From: Polyangiaceae bacterium
Lineage (GTDB): Bacteria > Myxococcota_A > Polyangia > Nannocystales > Nannocystaceae
Length of the DNA: 36,154 nucleotides
Reading direction: 5' to 3'
Assembly: GCA_026989935.1 (NCBI GenBank)
Contig: JALSIN010000471.1
Span: 1-36,154, forward strand
Below the pieces are notes generated by a model. The model ran no database searches. It had not been told where the DNA came from and saw only the letters and a list, made by a program, of their open reading frames with translations. Both the position numbers and the translations under genes were made by a program. Below are positions 29,124-36,154 of the stretch, in pieces (the stretch's first letter is position 1; every line of letters begins with the position of its first letter).

Positions 29124-31111
29124 TCGATCTGCGGGCCGCCGACGACCCGCGACTGCTACGCCCTCGCCTGCAGGTGATGGCGGGCGTCGCCCTGTTGGTG
29201 TTTGCGGCACTGCTCGGGCGCCTTTGTCAGCTCCAGATCCTCGAAGGCGCCCACTACGCGCGGCGGGCGGAGCAGAACTTCGTGGACGTCGTGCCCGTGG
29301 ATGCGCCGCGCGGCCGCATCTTCGCCTCGGGGGGCGAGCCCCTGGCGACGAACCGGCCCACGTACAGCCTGCACGTCACGGCGTGGGTGCGCCGACCGGC
29401 TGATCCCGGACGCGGCGCCGAGGCGACGGTGACCCGGCGAGAACCCATGCCGGATGGGGTTCTCGACACGCTCGCGAGCCTCCTCGACTTCGCCGACGAC
29501 GAGGACCGGCGCAGGTTCCTGGAGAAGGTGCGGGCGCTGGTGGCCGACGAGGCGAGGGGGCGGTACGCCACGCGCGTTCGCAACAATCTGTCGTGGGAGG
29601 AAAACGCCCGCATCCAGGCGCGCCTCGACGATCTCGCGCCCTGGGTCGATGTGCGCGCGTCGGACCGCCGTTTCTATCCGGTGGGGGAGGTGGCGGCCTT
29701 CGTCACGGGCCACATGGGCAACGTGTCCTCCGAACGCCTTCGTCGCCAGGACGGTACCGGCTACCGGCCGGGGGATCGCGTCGGGCACACCGGCATCGAG
29801 CGCCAGTGGGAGAACTACCTGCGGGGTCGCCCCGGGGCGCGCCCCCGCGTGGTGGACGTGCGCAACCGGGAGGTCGAGGATCCACCGAAGGCCGCCGTGG
29901 CGTCCCTGCCGCCCTACCGGGATCCGATCCCGGGGCAGGACATCCACCTGACGCTCGAACTCGACCTGCAACAGGCGGCCTTCGACGCCTTCGAGGGGGT
30001 GCTCGCGGGTGGGCTCGTCGCGATGGACGTGCGCACCGGCGCCATCTTGGCGATGGTGTCCGTGCCTGCCATCGACCCGAACCTCTACGAGCAGCCGATC
30101 CCGCGTGCGCAGTGGGAGGCGTGGACGAAAAGCCCGCTCAAGCCGTTCATCGACAAAACGGTGCAGGAGCACTTCTTCCCCGGTTCGACCTACAAGGTGG
30201 TTTCGGCGCTGACGGCCCTGCAAGACCCGCATTTCGATCCGGAGCGGGAGATCGAATGCGAAGGTTCCGTGCTGTATGGCGGGCGGCGGTTCCGCGACAC
30301 CCACGCCCACGGGCCGATGAACCTGGAGCAGGCCATCGTCCAGTCGTGCAACGTCTACTTTTATACACTTGCCATCGAAGAGATCCTGACGTTGGAACGG
30401 ATGGCGAAGGTGGCGCGTGCCTTCGGGCTCGGGGAGCGGACGGGGCTCGGTCTCAACGGTGAGGTTCGGGGGCGGATCCCCACCGAGGCATTCGAGGCGC
30501 GCACCGGCACCTACCAGCGCGGCGTGCAGCTCAACAGCGCCATCGGCCAGGGCAACGTCAAGTCCACCGTGCTACAGATCGCCGTCTTGTACGCGGCCGT
30601 GGCGAACGGCGGTACCGTGTGGACGCCGTACATCGTGGACCGGATCACGACCCACGACGGGCGTCTGGTCTTCGAGACCGAGCCGCTCGCCAAGCCCCGG
30701 CCCCCCGTGGACCCGGAGGATCTCGCGCGCGTGCGCCGGGGGCTCTACGGGGTCGTCAACGACGAGCGAGGCACCGCCTACTCGGAGCGGCCCCGGGGGA
30801 TCGAGGTGGCCGGCAAGACGGGCACGGCACAGGTGGGGCGCGAGGAGCAGAAGGAGGGCGATGCGGCGATTCCGGGCTGGGAGCCCACGAAGGACCACGC
30901 CTGGTTTGCCGCCTACGCCCCGGCGGAAGACCCGCAGATCGTCGTGGTCGCGCTCGTCGAACACGGTGGCGTGGGGGCCGATGCGGCCGCACCCATCGTC
31001 ATGCGCGTCCTGGAGCATCGCCTCGGCGCCGTCGCGGCCACCGGTACGTCGCGGCCCGCGGGCGTCCCGCCGCCGCTGCCCGGAACGCGCACACCGCGAG
31101 GAGGTTCGTGA
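29120..31111 (+). CDS. mrdA: Penicillin-binding protein 2 (elongasome transpeptidase)
   Basis: This 663-residue class B PBP crosslinks peptidoglycan during elongation. One N-terminal transmembrane helix (about 18-38) is followed by the dimerisation/pedestal domain (DAPRGRIFASGGEPLATNRP; VGHTGIERQWENYLRG). The transpeptidase domain has intact catalytic boxes: Ser-x-x-Lys in PGSTYKV (Ser356, Lys359), SCN (409-411) and KTG (566-568, AGKTGTAQVG). The length matches PBP2. The start lies in an ATGA overlap with mreD; the frame is open further upstream but only within mreD. The stop and the rodA start share one base (TGATG). Confidence 0.96.
   Translation: MIDLRAADDPRLLRPRLQVMAGVALLVFAALLGRLCQLQILEGAHYARRAEQNFVDVVPVDAPRGRIFASGGEPLATNRPTYSLHVTAWVRRPADPGRGAEATVTRREPMPDGVLDTLASLLDFADDEDRRRFLEKVRALVADEARGRYATRVRNNLSWEENARIQARLDDLAPWVDVRASDRRFYPVGEVAAFVTGHMGNVSSERLRRQDGTGYRPGDRVGHTGIERQWENYLRGRPGARPRVVDVRNREVEDPPKAAVASLPPYRDPIPGQDIHLTLELDLQQAAFDAFEGVLAGGLVAMDVRTGAILAMVSVPAIDPNLYEQPIPRAQWEAWTKSPLKPFIDKTVQEHFFPGSTYKVVSALTALQDPHFDPEREIECEGSVLYGGRRFRDTHAHGPMNLEQAIVQSCNVYFYTLAIEEILTLERMAKVARAFGLGERTGLGLNGEVRGRIPTEAFEARTGTYQRGVQLNSAIGQGNVKSTVLQIAVLYAAVANGGTVWTPYIVDRITTHDGRLVFETEPLAKPRPPVDPEDLARVRRGLYGVVNDERGTAYSERPRGIEVAGKTGTAQVGREEQKEGDAAIPGWEPTKDHAWFAAYAPAEDPQIVVVALVEHGGVGADAAAPIVMRVLEHRLGAVAATGTSRPAGVPPPLPGTRTPRGGS
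31099..31104 (+). promoter_or_regulatory. Ribosome binding site for rodA
   Basis: AGGAGG lies within the last codons of mrdA, six bases before the ATG at 31111, supporting that start. Confidence 0.65.
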
Positions 31112-32235
31112 TGCCCCTCGGTTCCACCCTCGGTCCACCGAACAGCCGTCTCCTGCGCGCCCTGCGGAGCATCGACTGGGTGATCGTGGTGATCACGGCA
31201 TCGCTCCTGGTGCTCGCCTTCATCAACCTCAACAGCGCTGCGCCGGCCCCGTTCTCGTCACGGATCGTCACGCAGCTCGTCTGGTGCGGGGTCGGGACCG
31301 TCGCGATGTTCCTGGTGTCGGCGATCGACCCGCGCACGCTCTACGCCGTCGCGTTCCCCGCGTACGGGGCCGGGATCTTCATGCTCGTGCTGGTGGCCTT
31401 GCTCGGGTACACGGCCAAGGGGGCGGGGCGGTGGCTGGTCGTCGGCTCGACGCGATTCCAGCCGTCGGAGATCATGAAGGTGCTGCTCATCCTGGCGCTC
31501 GCGCGCTACCTGCACGGCCTGCCGAGGCACCGGCACAGGCCGTGGCGCAACCTGCTGCAGGCGCTTGCGATGGTGGCCGCACCCGTCGTGCTCATCGTGC
31601 GGCAGCCGGACCTCGGCACCGGCATCTTCCTGGCCCTGGTTGCGCTTTCGATGCTGGCCGTGACCGAGCTGCGTCTCAAGAGCCTGCTGGCCGTGGGATC
31701 GAGCGGCATCGTGGCCCTGGCGCTGATGTGGCGCTACGGGATGCTCGACTACCAGCGCCTGCGCATCGACGTGTGGCTCGATCCCGAGCTGTACGCCGAC
31801 GACGAGGGCTACCAGACGATCCAGGCGATGATCGGCGTGGGCAACGGCGGGTTCTTCGGCCGCGGGGTGGGGGAGGGTACGCAGAACGTGTTGCGCTTTC
31901 TGCCCGAGCGGTTGACGGACTTCCCCTTCGCCATCTTCGCGGAGGAATGGGGCTTTTTGGGGTGCGCCATGGTGCTTTTGCTCTACGCGAGCCTCGTGCT
32001 GTGGTCGTTGCACCTCGCGGCTCGTGCCCGCGACCGTTTCAGCGCCCTGGTCGCCGTGGGGGTCGGGGCCCTGTTCTTCTGGCACGTGGTCATCAACGTG
32101 GGGATGGTCCTGCAGCTGTTCCCCGTCGTCGGGATCACCCTGCCGTTCTTCAGCCTCGGGGGCAGCAACCTCCTGAGCATGATGGTGGCGCTCGGGCTCC
32201 TGCAGAGTGTGTCGCGGTCGCGGATGCCCGGATAG
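31111..32235 (+). CDS. rodA: SEDS glycosyltransferase RodA
   Basis: This 374-residue SEDS-family protein polymerises glycan strands from lipid II together with PBP2. It has about ten transmembrane helices and the family landmarks GAGRWLVVGSTRFQPSEIMK, RQPDLGTGIF, GVGNGGFFGRGVGEGTQN and LPERLTDFPFAIFAEEWG. The essential acidic residue of SEDS proteins corresponds to Asp270 in the TDF motif. The C-terminal PVVGITLPFFSLGGSNLLSMM motif is also typical. Its position directly after mrdA makes RodA rather than FtsW the right call. It is the last gene of the operon. Confidence 0.96.
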   Translation: MPLGSTLGPPNSRLLRALRSIDWVIVVITASLLVLAFINLNSAAPAPFSSRIVTQLVWCGVGTVAMFLVSAIDPRTLYAVAFPAYGAGIFMLVLVALLGYTAKGAGRWLVVGSTRFQPSEIMKVLLILALARYLHGLPRHRHRPWRNLLQALAMVAAPVVLIVRQPDLGTGIFLALVALSMLAVTELRLKSLLAVGSSGIVALALMWRYGMLDYQRLRIDVWLDPELYADDEGYQTIQAMIGVGNGGFFGRGVGEGTQNVLRFLPERLTDFPFAIFAEEWGFLGCAMVLLLYASLVLWSLHLAARARDRFSALVAVGVGALFFWHVVINVGMVLQLFPVVGITLPFFSLGGSNLLSMMVALGLLQSVSRSRMPG

Positions 32236-32365
32236 GTGGCGCGGGCACCCGAGAGCGGGGCGCGGGACGAGGGGCGGCCGTCCGGCCGGTCGGGTTGTCG
32301 GTTCGTTGGCTTCGTGGGGTGAATTACGGTTCTTTGGGGCGAGGATCTTGCGACCCTCGGCGTGC

Positions 32366-32394
32366 TTGACAGGTCCTGGTGTCGGCGGGATCGT
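32366..32394 (+). promoter_or_regulatory. Candidate promoter with perfect -35 box
   Basis: TTGACA at 32366-32371 is a perfect -35. A 17-base spacer leads to GATCGT at 32389-32394, a weak -10 (three of six matches). A leader of about 25 bases would precede the ATG at 32425. The quality of the -35 is unusual for this GC-rich DNA. Confidence 0.35.
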
Positions 32395-32424
32395 CCGGCG
32401 GCTTTCCAACCGGGAGATTTCCGT

Positions 32425-33807
32425 ATGACTCGCATCCGATTCCTTTCGCCGATCCTCATGGCACCCGTTGCCGTGGCCGTGCTCGTGGCTCCTGCGGACG
32501 CCGCGGCGTCCTCGTCTGCGGCCGACTGGGTTCAGGCCGTCCCCGAGCCTCCGCTGCCCGCCGAGAGCTATGATCCGCGCCCCGGCGTGTTGTTCGTGCC
32601 CTTCGAGGACGTCACCGTCCAGCCGCCGCCGTGTGCGGACGGCACCACCCAGTCCAACTCGGCGAAGAACTGCACCGGGGTGGTCTCGGCCGAGACGACG
32701 ATTCCCGCCTGGGGGGACGCCACCGCCCAACAGGACCTCATGACCGGGCTGCAAAACGCTCTGGCGCCCTACAACGTCCGGATCACGAACGAGCGCCCCG
32801 ACGACTACGTGCCGTACCACATGCTCCTGATGACGGACATGGACGACATGGAGGCCATGAGCGAGGTGTGTGCGCTCGCGCCCCTCGGCTGCGACGGCCT
32901 GCCCCGCAACAAAACGGCCATCGTGCTCGGTTCCACGATGAACTGCATGGAGCGCGATCCCCTGGCGGCGGCGCTGTTCGCCTTCGGCCGTCTTTCGGGA
33001 CTCGAGCCGTTGGTGGACGTTCCCGACGATCCCATGACGGTGCCGCAGGACACGATGAATCCTCCCACGATGTACCAGGACATGTGCAACATGCTGGCGG
33101 ATCCGGGGAACCTCCAGTGCCTGTCGTCGATCCACAAGCTGTACTGCAACGACATGGACGGGGTGCAAAACTCCCACCAGGAGTTGCTGGGGGTGTACGG
33201 GCCGGCGCCCGCCGAGCCGGACACGACGCCGCCGACGATCGATTCGATCTTCCCGGAGGACGGGGCCACCTTCTCGACCTCCGATTCGTGGACGGTCAGC
33301 GCCACGGCGAGCGACGACTCGGGGTACGTGGTGGCCCGCTGGGACTGGGTGGATGGGATCCCCGATCCCATCGCCGACTCCTGGTTCTGCAAGGCCACGA
33401 ACCGCGCGTGCCCGCAGGAGTTCATGAACTCGCATGGAGCGGATCCGTCGCTTCCGTGGGATTTCTTCTCGGCGACCGATGGCGCGCCGGCCGGGACGTA
33501 CAAGTTCCGGTTCACGGTGCAGGACATGGCCGGCAACACGGCCACGCAGGAGATCACGGTCACCGTGGAGCCGTCGGGTGGCGGCTCGGCCACCGGCGGC
33601 GGCTCGACCTCGGGTGGCCCGACGACCGCCGGCACCACGACCTCGGGGGGCGGTGACACGACCGGCGGCATCGAGTCCGGGGGCAACATGATGGACGGGA
33701 ACAACTCCGGCGGGTGTAGCTGCCGTACCCCCGCCCGCCCGGTCGATGCGGTCTTCGGTCTCGGGGCGCTCGTGCTGGGCGGCCTCGTGCGCCGGCGCTG
33801 GCGCTGA
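32425..33807 (+). CDS. MYXO-CTERM surface protein, inactivated metzincin-like fold
   Basis: This 460-residue protein has a signal peptide (cleavage near ADA, 26). Residues 50-260 follow the layout of myxobacterial metzincin-like secreted proteases: an N-terminal strand (PGVLFVPFEDVTV), a middle APYNVRIT segment, then a zinc-helix position reading FAFGRLSGLEP (185-195) and a Met-turn-like DTMNPP (209-214). Compared with an HExxHxxGxxH helix, the two N-terminal His/Glu positions are Phe185 and Ala186, the second His is Arg189 and the third is Pro195, so catalysis should be lost. An Ig-like domain (about 268-382), a Gly/Thr/Ser linker and a MYXO-CTERM tail follow (Cys431-Ser-Cys433, hydrophobic helix, RRRWR), which should be processed by a myxosortase and displayed on the cell surface. 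I chose the ATG at 32425 over an upstream frame start at 32362 because the signal peptide begins there and a purine-rich GGGAGA lies nearby. Confidence 0.82.
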   Translation: MTRIRFLSPILMAPVAVAVLVAPADAAASSSAADWVQAVPEPPLPAESYDPRPGVLFVPFEDVTVQPPPCADGTTQSNSAKNCTGVVSAETTIPAWGDATAQQDLMTGLQNALAPYNVRITNERPDDYVPYHMLLMTDMDDMEAMSEVCALAPLGCDGLPRNKTAIVLGSTMNCMERDPLAAALFAFGRLSGLEPLVDVPDDPMTVPQDTMNPPTMYQDMCNMLADPGNLQCLSSIHKLYCNDMDGVQNSHQELLGVYGPAPAEPDTTPPTIDSIFPEDGATFSTSDSWTVSATASDDSGYVVARWDWVDGIPDPIADSWFCKATNRACPQEFMNSHGADPSLPWDFFSATDGAPAGTYKFRFTVQDMAGNTATQEITVTVEPSGGGSATGGGSTSGGPTTAGTTTSGGGDTTGGIESGGNMMDGNNSGGCSCRTPARPVDAVFGLGALVLGGLVRRRWR

Positions 33808-33816
33808 CCGGACCGG

Positions 33817-33848
33817 GGCGGTTCCCCGCGCTCGGGGAATGAACCGCC
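33817..33848 (+). terminator. First hairpin after the MYXO-CTERM gene
   Basis: GGCGGTT (33817-33823) pairs with AACCGCC (33842-33848), with an inner CCCC/GGGG stem and an AATG bulge. There is no U-tract, so it may protect the 3' end or assist the terminator just downstream rather than terminate alone. Confidence 0.45.
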
Positions 33849-33855
33849 CAACCGA

Positions 33856-33892
33856 GACCGCGGGTTCCCCTGGTGGGGACCCGCGGTCTTTT
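33856..33892 (+). terminator. Intrinsic terminator
   Basis: A 14-base-pair stem (GACCGCGGGTTCCCC against GGGGACCCGCGGTC, with one bulged T), a TGGT loop and a TTTT tract form a classic rho-independent terminator for the MYXO-CTERM gene. The T-tract overlaps the TAA stop codon of the convergent DUF2062 gene. Confidence 0.9.
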
Positions 33893-34358
33893 ATGCACGC
33901 GGCGCGGCGTCCGGCGGGTCGAACCCGAGGCGCCGGCGCCCGACGACGACCAAAAGCCACGTAAGGGCGAACGCGACCGGGGCCGCGAGCATGACCACGA
34001 CCGCGGCGCCCAGCAGGAAGTCGGGCAGCGCCGTCTTGAACAGGGTCCACCAGCCGGCACCGTCCAGCGCGGCCACGGTTTGCCACGAGGGCGGCGCGTG
34101 CCCGCGAAGGCGCGTGCCGATCCAGTACTCGGCGAAGTAGAAGGCCGGCCCCGTCACGGGGTTGACGACGGCGGTCCCCAGATACGTTGCGGGGAGGTTC
34201 ACGCGCACGATGGGCGCAAGCGCGAGGGCGGCGGCCATCCCCGCGAACGGGACCGGGACCAGCGAAAGCGACAACCCCAGCGCGACCCCGCCCGCGATGC
34301 GCGGGGGGCTTGCGTGCTGGGCGAGGAGCGTGCGCATCCAGGGGCGCCGGCGCCGCAT
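33891..34358 (-). CDS. DUF2062 membrane protein
   Basis: This 155-residue integral membrane protein has about three hydrophobic segments. The pattern SPPRIAGGVALGLSLSLVPV, followed by NLPATYLGTAVVNPVTGPAFYFAEYWIG, matches DUF2062, a family of unknown function whose core has a Gly-rich helix and an NPxT loop. The frame is also open from a GTG at 34367, but that codon lies inside the TATCGT promoter-like hexamer, so I prefer the ATG at 34358. It is convergent with the MYXO-CTERM gene and divergent from the MATE gene. Confidence 0.8.
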   Translation of the reverse strand: MRRRRPWMRTLLAQHASPPRIAGGVALGLSLSLVPVPFAGMAAALALAPIVRVNLPATYLGTAVVNPVTGPAFYFAEYWIGTRLRGHAPPSWQTVAALDGAGWWTLFKTALPDFLLGAAVVVMLAAPVAFALTWLLVVVGRRRLGFDPPDAAPRA

Positions 34359-34365
34359 GTACGAC

Positions 34366-34371
34366 ACGATA
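34366..34371 (-). promoter_or_regulatory. Candidate -10 for the DUF2062 gene
   Basis: On the minus strand the hexamer TATCGT ends seven bases before the ATG at 34358, the same spacing as for the acyl-CoA dehydrogenase gene. It is preceded by GGC rather than TGn, so it is not extended. Confidence 0.35.
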
Positions 34372-34393
34372 GCCGCCGGCGGCCGCGCGCGCC

Positions 34394-34399
34394 TATGCT
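34394..34399 (+). promoter_or_regulatory. Candidate -10 for the MATE gene
   Basis: TATGCT lies nine bases before the ATG at 34409, with no ribosome binding site between. It is back to back with the DUF2062 promoter, only about 20 bases away. Confidence 0.35.
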
Positions 34400-34408
34400 T
34401 GCGCGCCC

Positions 34409-35818
34409 ATGGCCCGTCTTCGCGCCGCCGCCGTCGCGCCCGACGACCGGACCGTCACGCTCTTGGGCGTCGTGTTGCGCCTGGCATGGCCGGCGGTGCT
34501 GTCGAGCCTCGTGCAGACGCTCGTGTTCCTGGCCGACCGTGTCATGCTGGGGCGTTACGACCAAAATGCCCTCGGCAGCATGCAGGTGCAGGGGCCCGTG
34601 CTGTGGTCGGTGTTCAGCGTGTTCTTCGCCGGGCTCGTGGGCACCGTCGCTCTCGTCTCCCAGAACGTGGGGCGTGGCGACCTGCGGGCCGCGCGTGCGA
34701 CCGCCCGCATCGCGCTTGCGGCGGGGGCGGCGCTCGGGCTCCTCGTCGGGGGGGGCGTGGGCCTGCTGGCCGAACCGATCGCGGTGTTCTTCGGGCCCGA
34801 CGACGCCACCGTCGTGGGCTACGCCACGGGTTACCTGCGTGTGGCGTCCGCCGGGACCGCGGGGCTGTTCGTCGCGAGCACGGCCGCGATGGTCCTGCAA
34901 GGCTATGGCGACACGCGCACGCCCCTGGTCGTGGGGGTGTTCACCAACGGCCTCAACATCCTTCTCGACGCCCTGCTCATCTTCGGCGCCGATACGCCGC
35001 TGGGCCGCATCCCCGAGCTCGGGGTCACGGGGGCGGCGATCGGGACCAGCACGGCGTTCGTCGCGGAGGCCGTGTTGCTTGCGGGCGTGCTCGCGCGCCG
35101 GGACCACCCCATCGGACTGCGTCGCCCGGCGCTCCTTCCCGCGGGGGAGCACGCCCGCCTCGCCCGGAAGATGCTCCGCCTCGCCGGGCCCGCCGTGCTC
35201 GATCGCCTGGCGATCCACGTGGGCTTCCTGGCGTTCGTGCGTGTGATCTCATCCCTCGGCCCGCGCGCCATGGCGGCCAATCAGGCGCTCATCACCCTCG
35301 AGTCGATCTGCTTCCTGACCGCCGACGGATTCGCGGTGGCCGCCGCGGCCGTCATGGGACAGCACCTGGGCGCCGCGCGGACGGCCGGGGCGCGCCGGGG
35401 GACGCTGCTTGCGGTCGCGATGGCCGTCACCGTGCTCAGCATCCTCGGCGTGTCGCTGTGGGCGGCCGGGCCCCGGCTCCTCGCGGTCTTCGTGCCGGAG
35501 GGGGTACCGCCGGAGCCGCTGGTCGAGACGGCCGCTCCCTGCCTCGTCCTCCTGGCGCTCGCGCAGCCGGTGATGGCCATCGCCGTCGTCGTCGCGCAGG
35601 CCCTTCGTGCTGCGGGCGACACGCGCACGCCGTTCGTCGCGGCCTTGCTCGGAAGCCTCGTGGTCCGGGTCGGAGCCGCCCACGCGCTGGCCGTGGGCGC
35701 GGGGCTGGGGCTCGTCGGGATCTGGTGGGCCTCCACCCTCGACTGGAGCGTGCGCACCGTCCTCCTCCTGGGCGCCTTCGCCCGCGGGCGATGGACGCGC
35801 GGCGCCCTCGACCCGTAG
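34409..35818 (+). CDS. MATE family efflux transporter
   Basis: This 469-residue polytopic protein has about twelve transmembrane helices in two related halves, typical of MATE (NorM/DinF-like) antiporters that export cationic drugs or metabolites with Na+ or H+. Repeated signatures mark the halves: ADRVMLGRYDQNALGSMQV and VALVSQNVGRGDLRAARATA in the first, ANQALITLESICFLTADGFA and AAVMGQHLGAARTAGARRG in the second, with QGYGDTRTP and ALRAAGDTRTP as paired loops. Substrate cannot be inferred. It has no ribosome binding site and a -10-like hexamer nine bases upstream. The next gene, on the opposite strand, ends five bases downstream. Confidence 0.93.
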   Translation: MARLRAAAVAPDDRTVTLLGVVLRLAWPAVLSSLVQTLVFLADRVMLGRYDQNALGSMQVQGPVLWSVFSVFFAGLVGTVALVSQNVGRGDLRAARATARIALAAGAALGLLVGGGVGLLAEPIAVFFGPDDATVVGYATGYLRVASAGTAGLFVASTAAMVLQGYGDTRTPLVVGVFTNGLNILLDALLIFGADTPLGRIPELGVTGAAIGTSTAFVAEAVLLAGVLARRDHPIGLRRPALLPAGEHARLARKMLRLAGPAVLDRLAIHVGFLAFVRVISSLGPRAMAANQALITLESICFLTADGFAVAAAAVMGQHLGAARTAGARRGTLLAVAMAVTVLSILGVSLWAAGPRLLAVFVPEGVPPEPLVETAAPCLVLLALAQPVMAIAVVVAQALRAAGDTRTPFVAALLGSLVVRVGAAHALAVGAGLGLVGIWWASTLDWSVRTVLLLGAFARGRWTRGALDP

Positions 35819-35823
35819 CGCGG

Positions 35824-36154
35824 TCAGGCGTCGCCCCGATCCCGTTGTCCCGTTCCCTCCCTCGCAGGAGCGGCGCCCGCCCCTGCCGGCACCGCTCCGA
35901 ACGGTGACAACAACGAGATCGCCGCCGTTTCGCGCCCCTCCTCCGGGACGAGGGCGTACAGATCGTCGAGCCGAAGGCTCAGTTGCTGGGCGAGGCGCCA
36001 CAGGATCTTGGCGCCGATCGTCGAATCCCGCGCCACGAGATCGAGGAAGGCGTCGCGCCCCAACTCCAGCAACTCGGTCGGAGCCCGCGCGGTCACCGTG
36101 GCGGACCGTGGCCGGTTGGAAAGCAGCGCCATCTCGCCGAAGTGGCTGCCCGGT
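35824..36154 (-). CDS. Cyclic nucleotide-binding domain protein (5' end beyond window)
   Basis: Only the C-terminal part is present: the frame runs to the window edge, and about 110 residues are visible. It begins inside the phosphate-binding cassette of a cNMP-binding domain, PGSHFGEMALLSNRPRSATV. Here the Glu of GEM would contact the ribose and the Arg of RSATV the cyclic phosphate, so binding residues are kept. The C-helix (IGAKILWRLAQQLSLRLDDL) and a Pro/Ala/Gly-rich tail of about 30 residues follow. No helix-turn-helix follows the domain, so it is not a CRP-type regulator from this end; any effector domain must be N-terminal. The Met shown after FGE is internal, not the start. Confidence 0.85.
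   Translation of the reverse strand, partial: PGSHFGEMALLSNRPRSATVTARAPTELLELGRDAFLDLVARDSTIGAKILWRLAQQLSLRLDDLYALVPEEGRETAAISLLSPFGAVPAGAGAAPAREGTGQRDRGDA

Noticed and set aside
31258-34086. 942-codon open frame on the minus strand
   Set aside because: It runs antisense through rodA and the MYXO-CTERM gene and into the DUF2062 gene in another frame. Composition is His/Arg/Gly-rich and no family is recognisable.

Overview
The window reads as chromosome from a high-GC myxobacterium (Myxococcota), probably close to the Nannocystaceae. This rests on content: Gly/Thr/Ser-rich linkers in exported proteins, a MYXO-CTERM C-terminal anchor, a Cys-rich NCGACGHVC-type exported protein, an Oar-like TonB-dependent receptor and a 2843-residue TPR-like protein. 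No rRNA, tRNA, CRISPR array, insertion sequence or phage gene was seen. Nearly all the DNA is coding, and the very high GC creates long open frames opposite real genes, which I left out.

Layout. 1-717 is noncoding and carries a degenerate hexamer-rich repeat. 718-3352 (minus) is a tightly overlapping three-gene unit: a secreted HELGH zinc metalloprotease, a Cys-rich exported protein and a lipoprotein resembling a pre-peptidase C-terminal (PPC) domain. A diverged copy of the repeat lies on its upstream side. 3895-6551 (minus) is a two-gene lipoprotein unit: a LIC_10091-like protein followed by a beta-lactamase-fold serine hydrolase. Divergent from it, 6705-8628 (plus) encodes CcmB, CcmC, a CcmD-like protein and a 53-residue membrane protein for haem handling in cytochrome c maturation, with no ccmA beside them. 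8686-11722 (plus) holds an acyl-CoA dehydrogenase, glutamate racemase MurI and a TPR-like exported or membrane protein. 12170-15670 is the Oar-like receptor, convergent with the giant TPR-like gene at 15720-24251 (minus).

24626-26341 (minus) is a PpiD/SurA-like periplasmic chaperone. It is divergent from the complete rod-elongation operon mreB-mreC-mreD-mrdA(PBP2)-rodA at 26635-32235 (plus). MurI supplies D-glutamate and the Mre/PBP2/RodA proteins polymerise and crosslink peptidoglycan, so cell-wall synthesis is a main theme of the window. 32425-33807 is a MYXO-CTERM surface protein that looks like a metzincin protease whose zinc ligands have all been replaced. A strong intrinsic terminator follows. 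A DUF2062 membrane protein (minus), a MATE transporter (plus) and the 3'-terminal part of a cyclic-nucleotide-binding protein (minus, cut by the window end) complete the window.

Two general patterns stand out. Many adjacent genes share ATGA or GTGA stop/start overlaps. Several operon-first genes lack a Shine-Dalgarno sequence and have a -10-like hexamer, often extended (TGnTA), only 7-9 bases before the start codon, which suggests leaderless or nearly leaderless transcripts.
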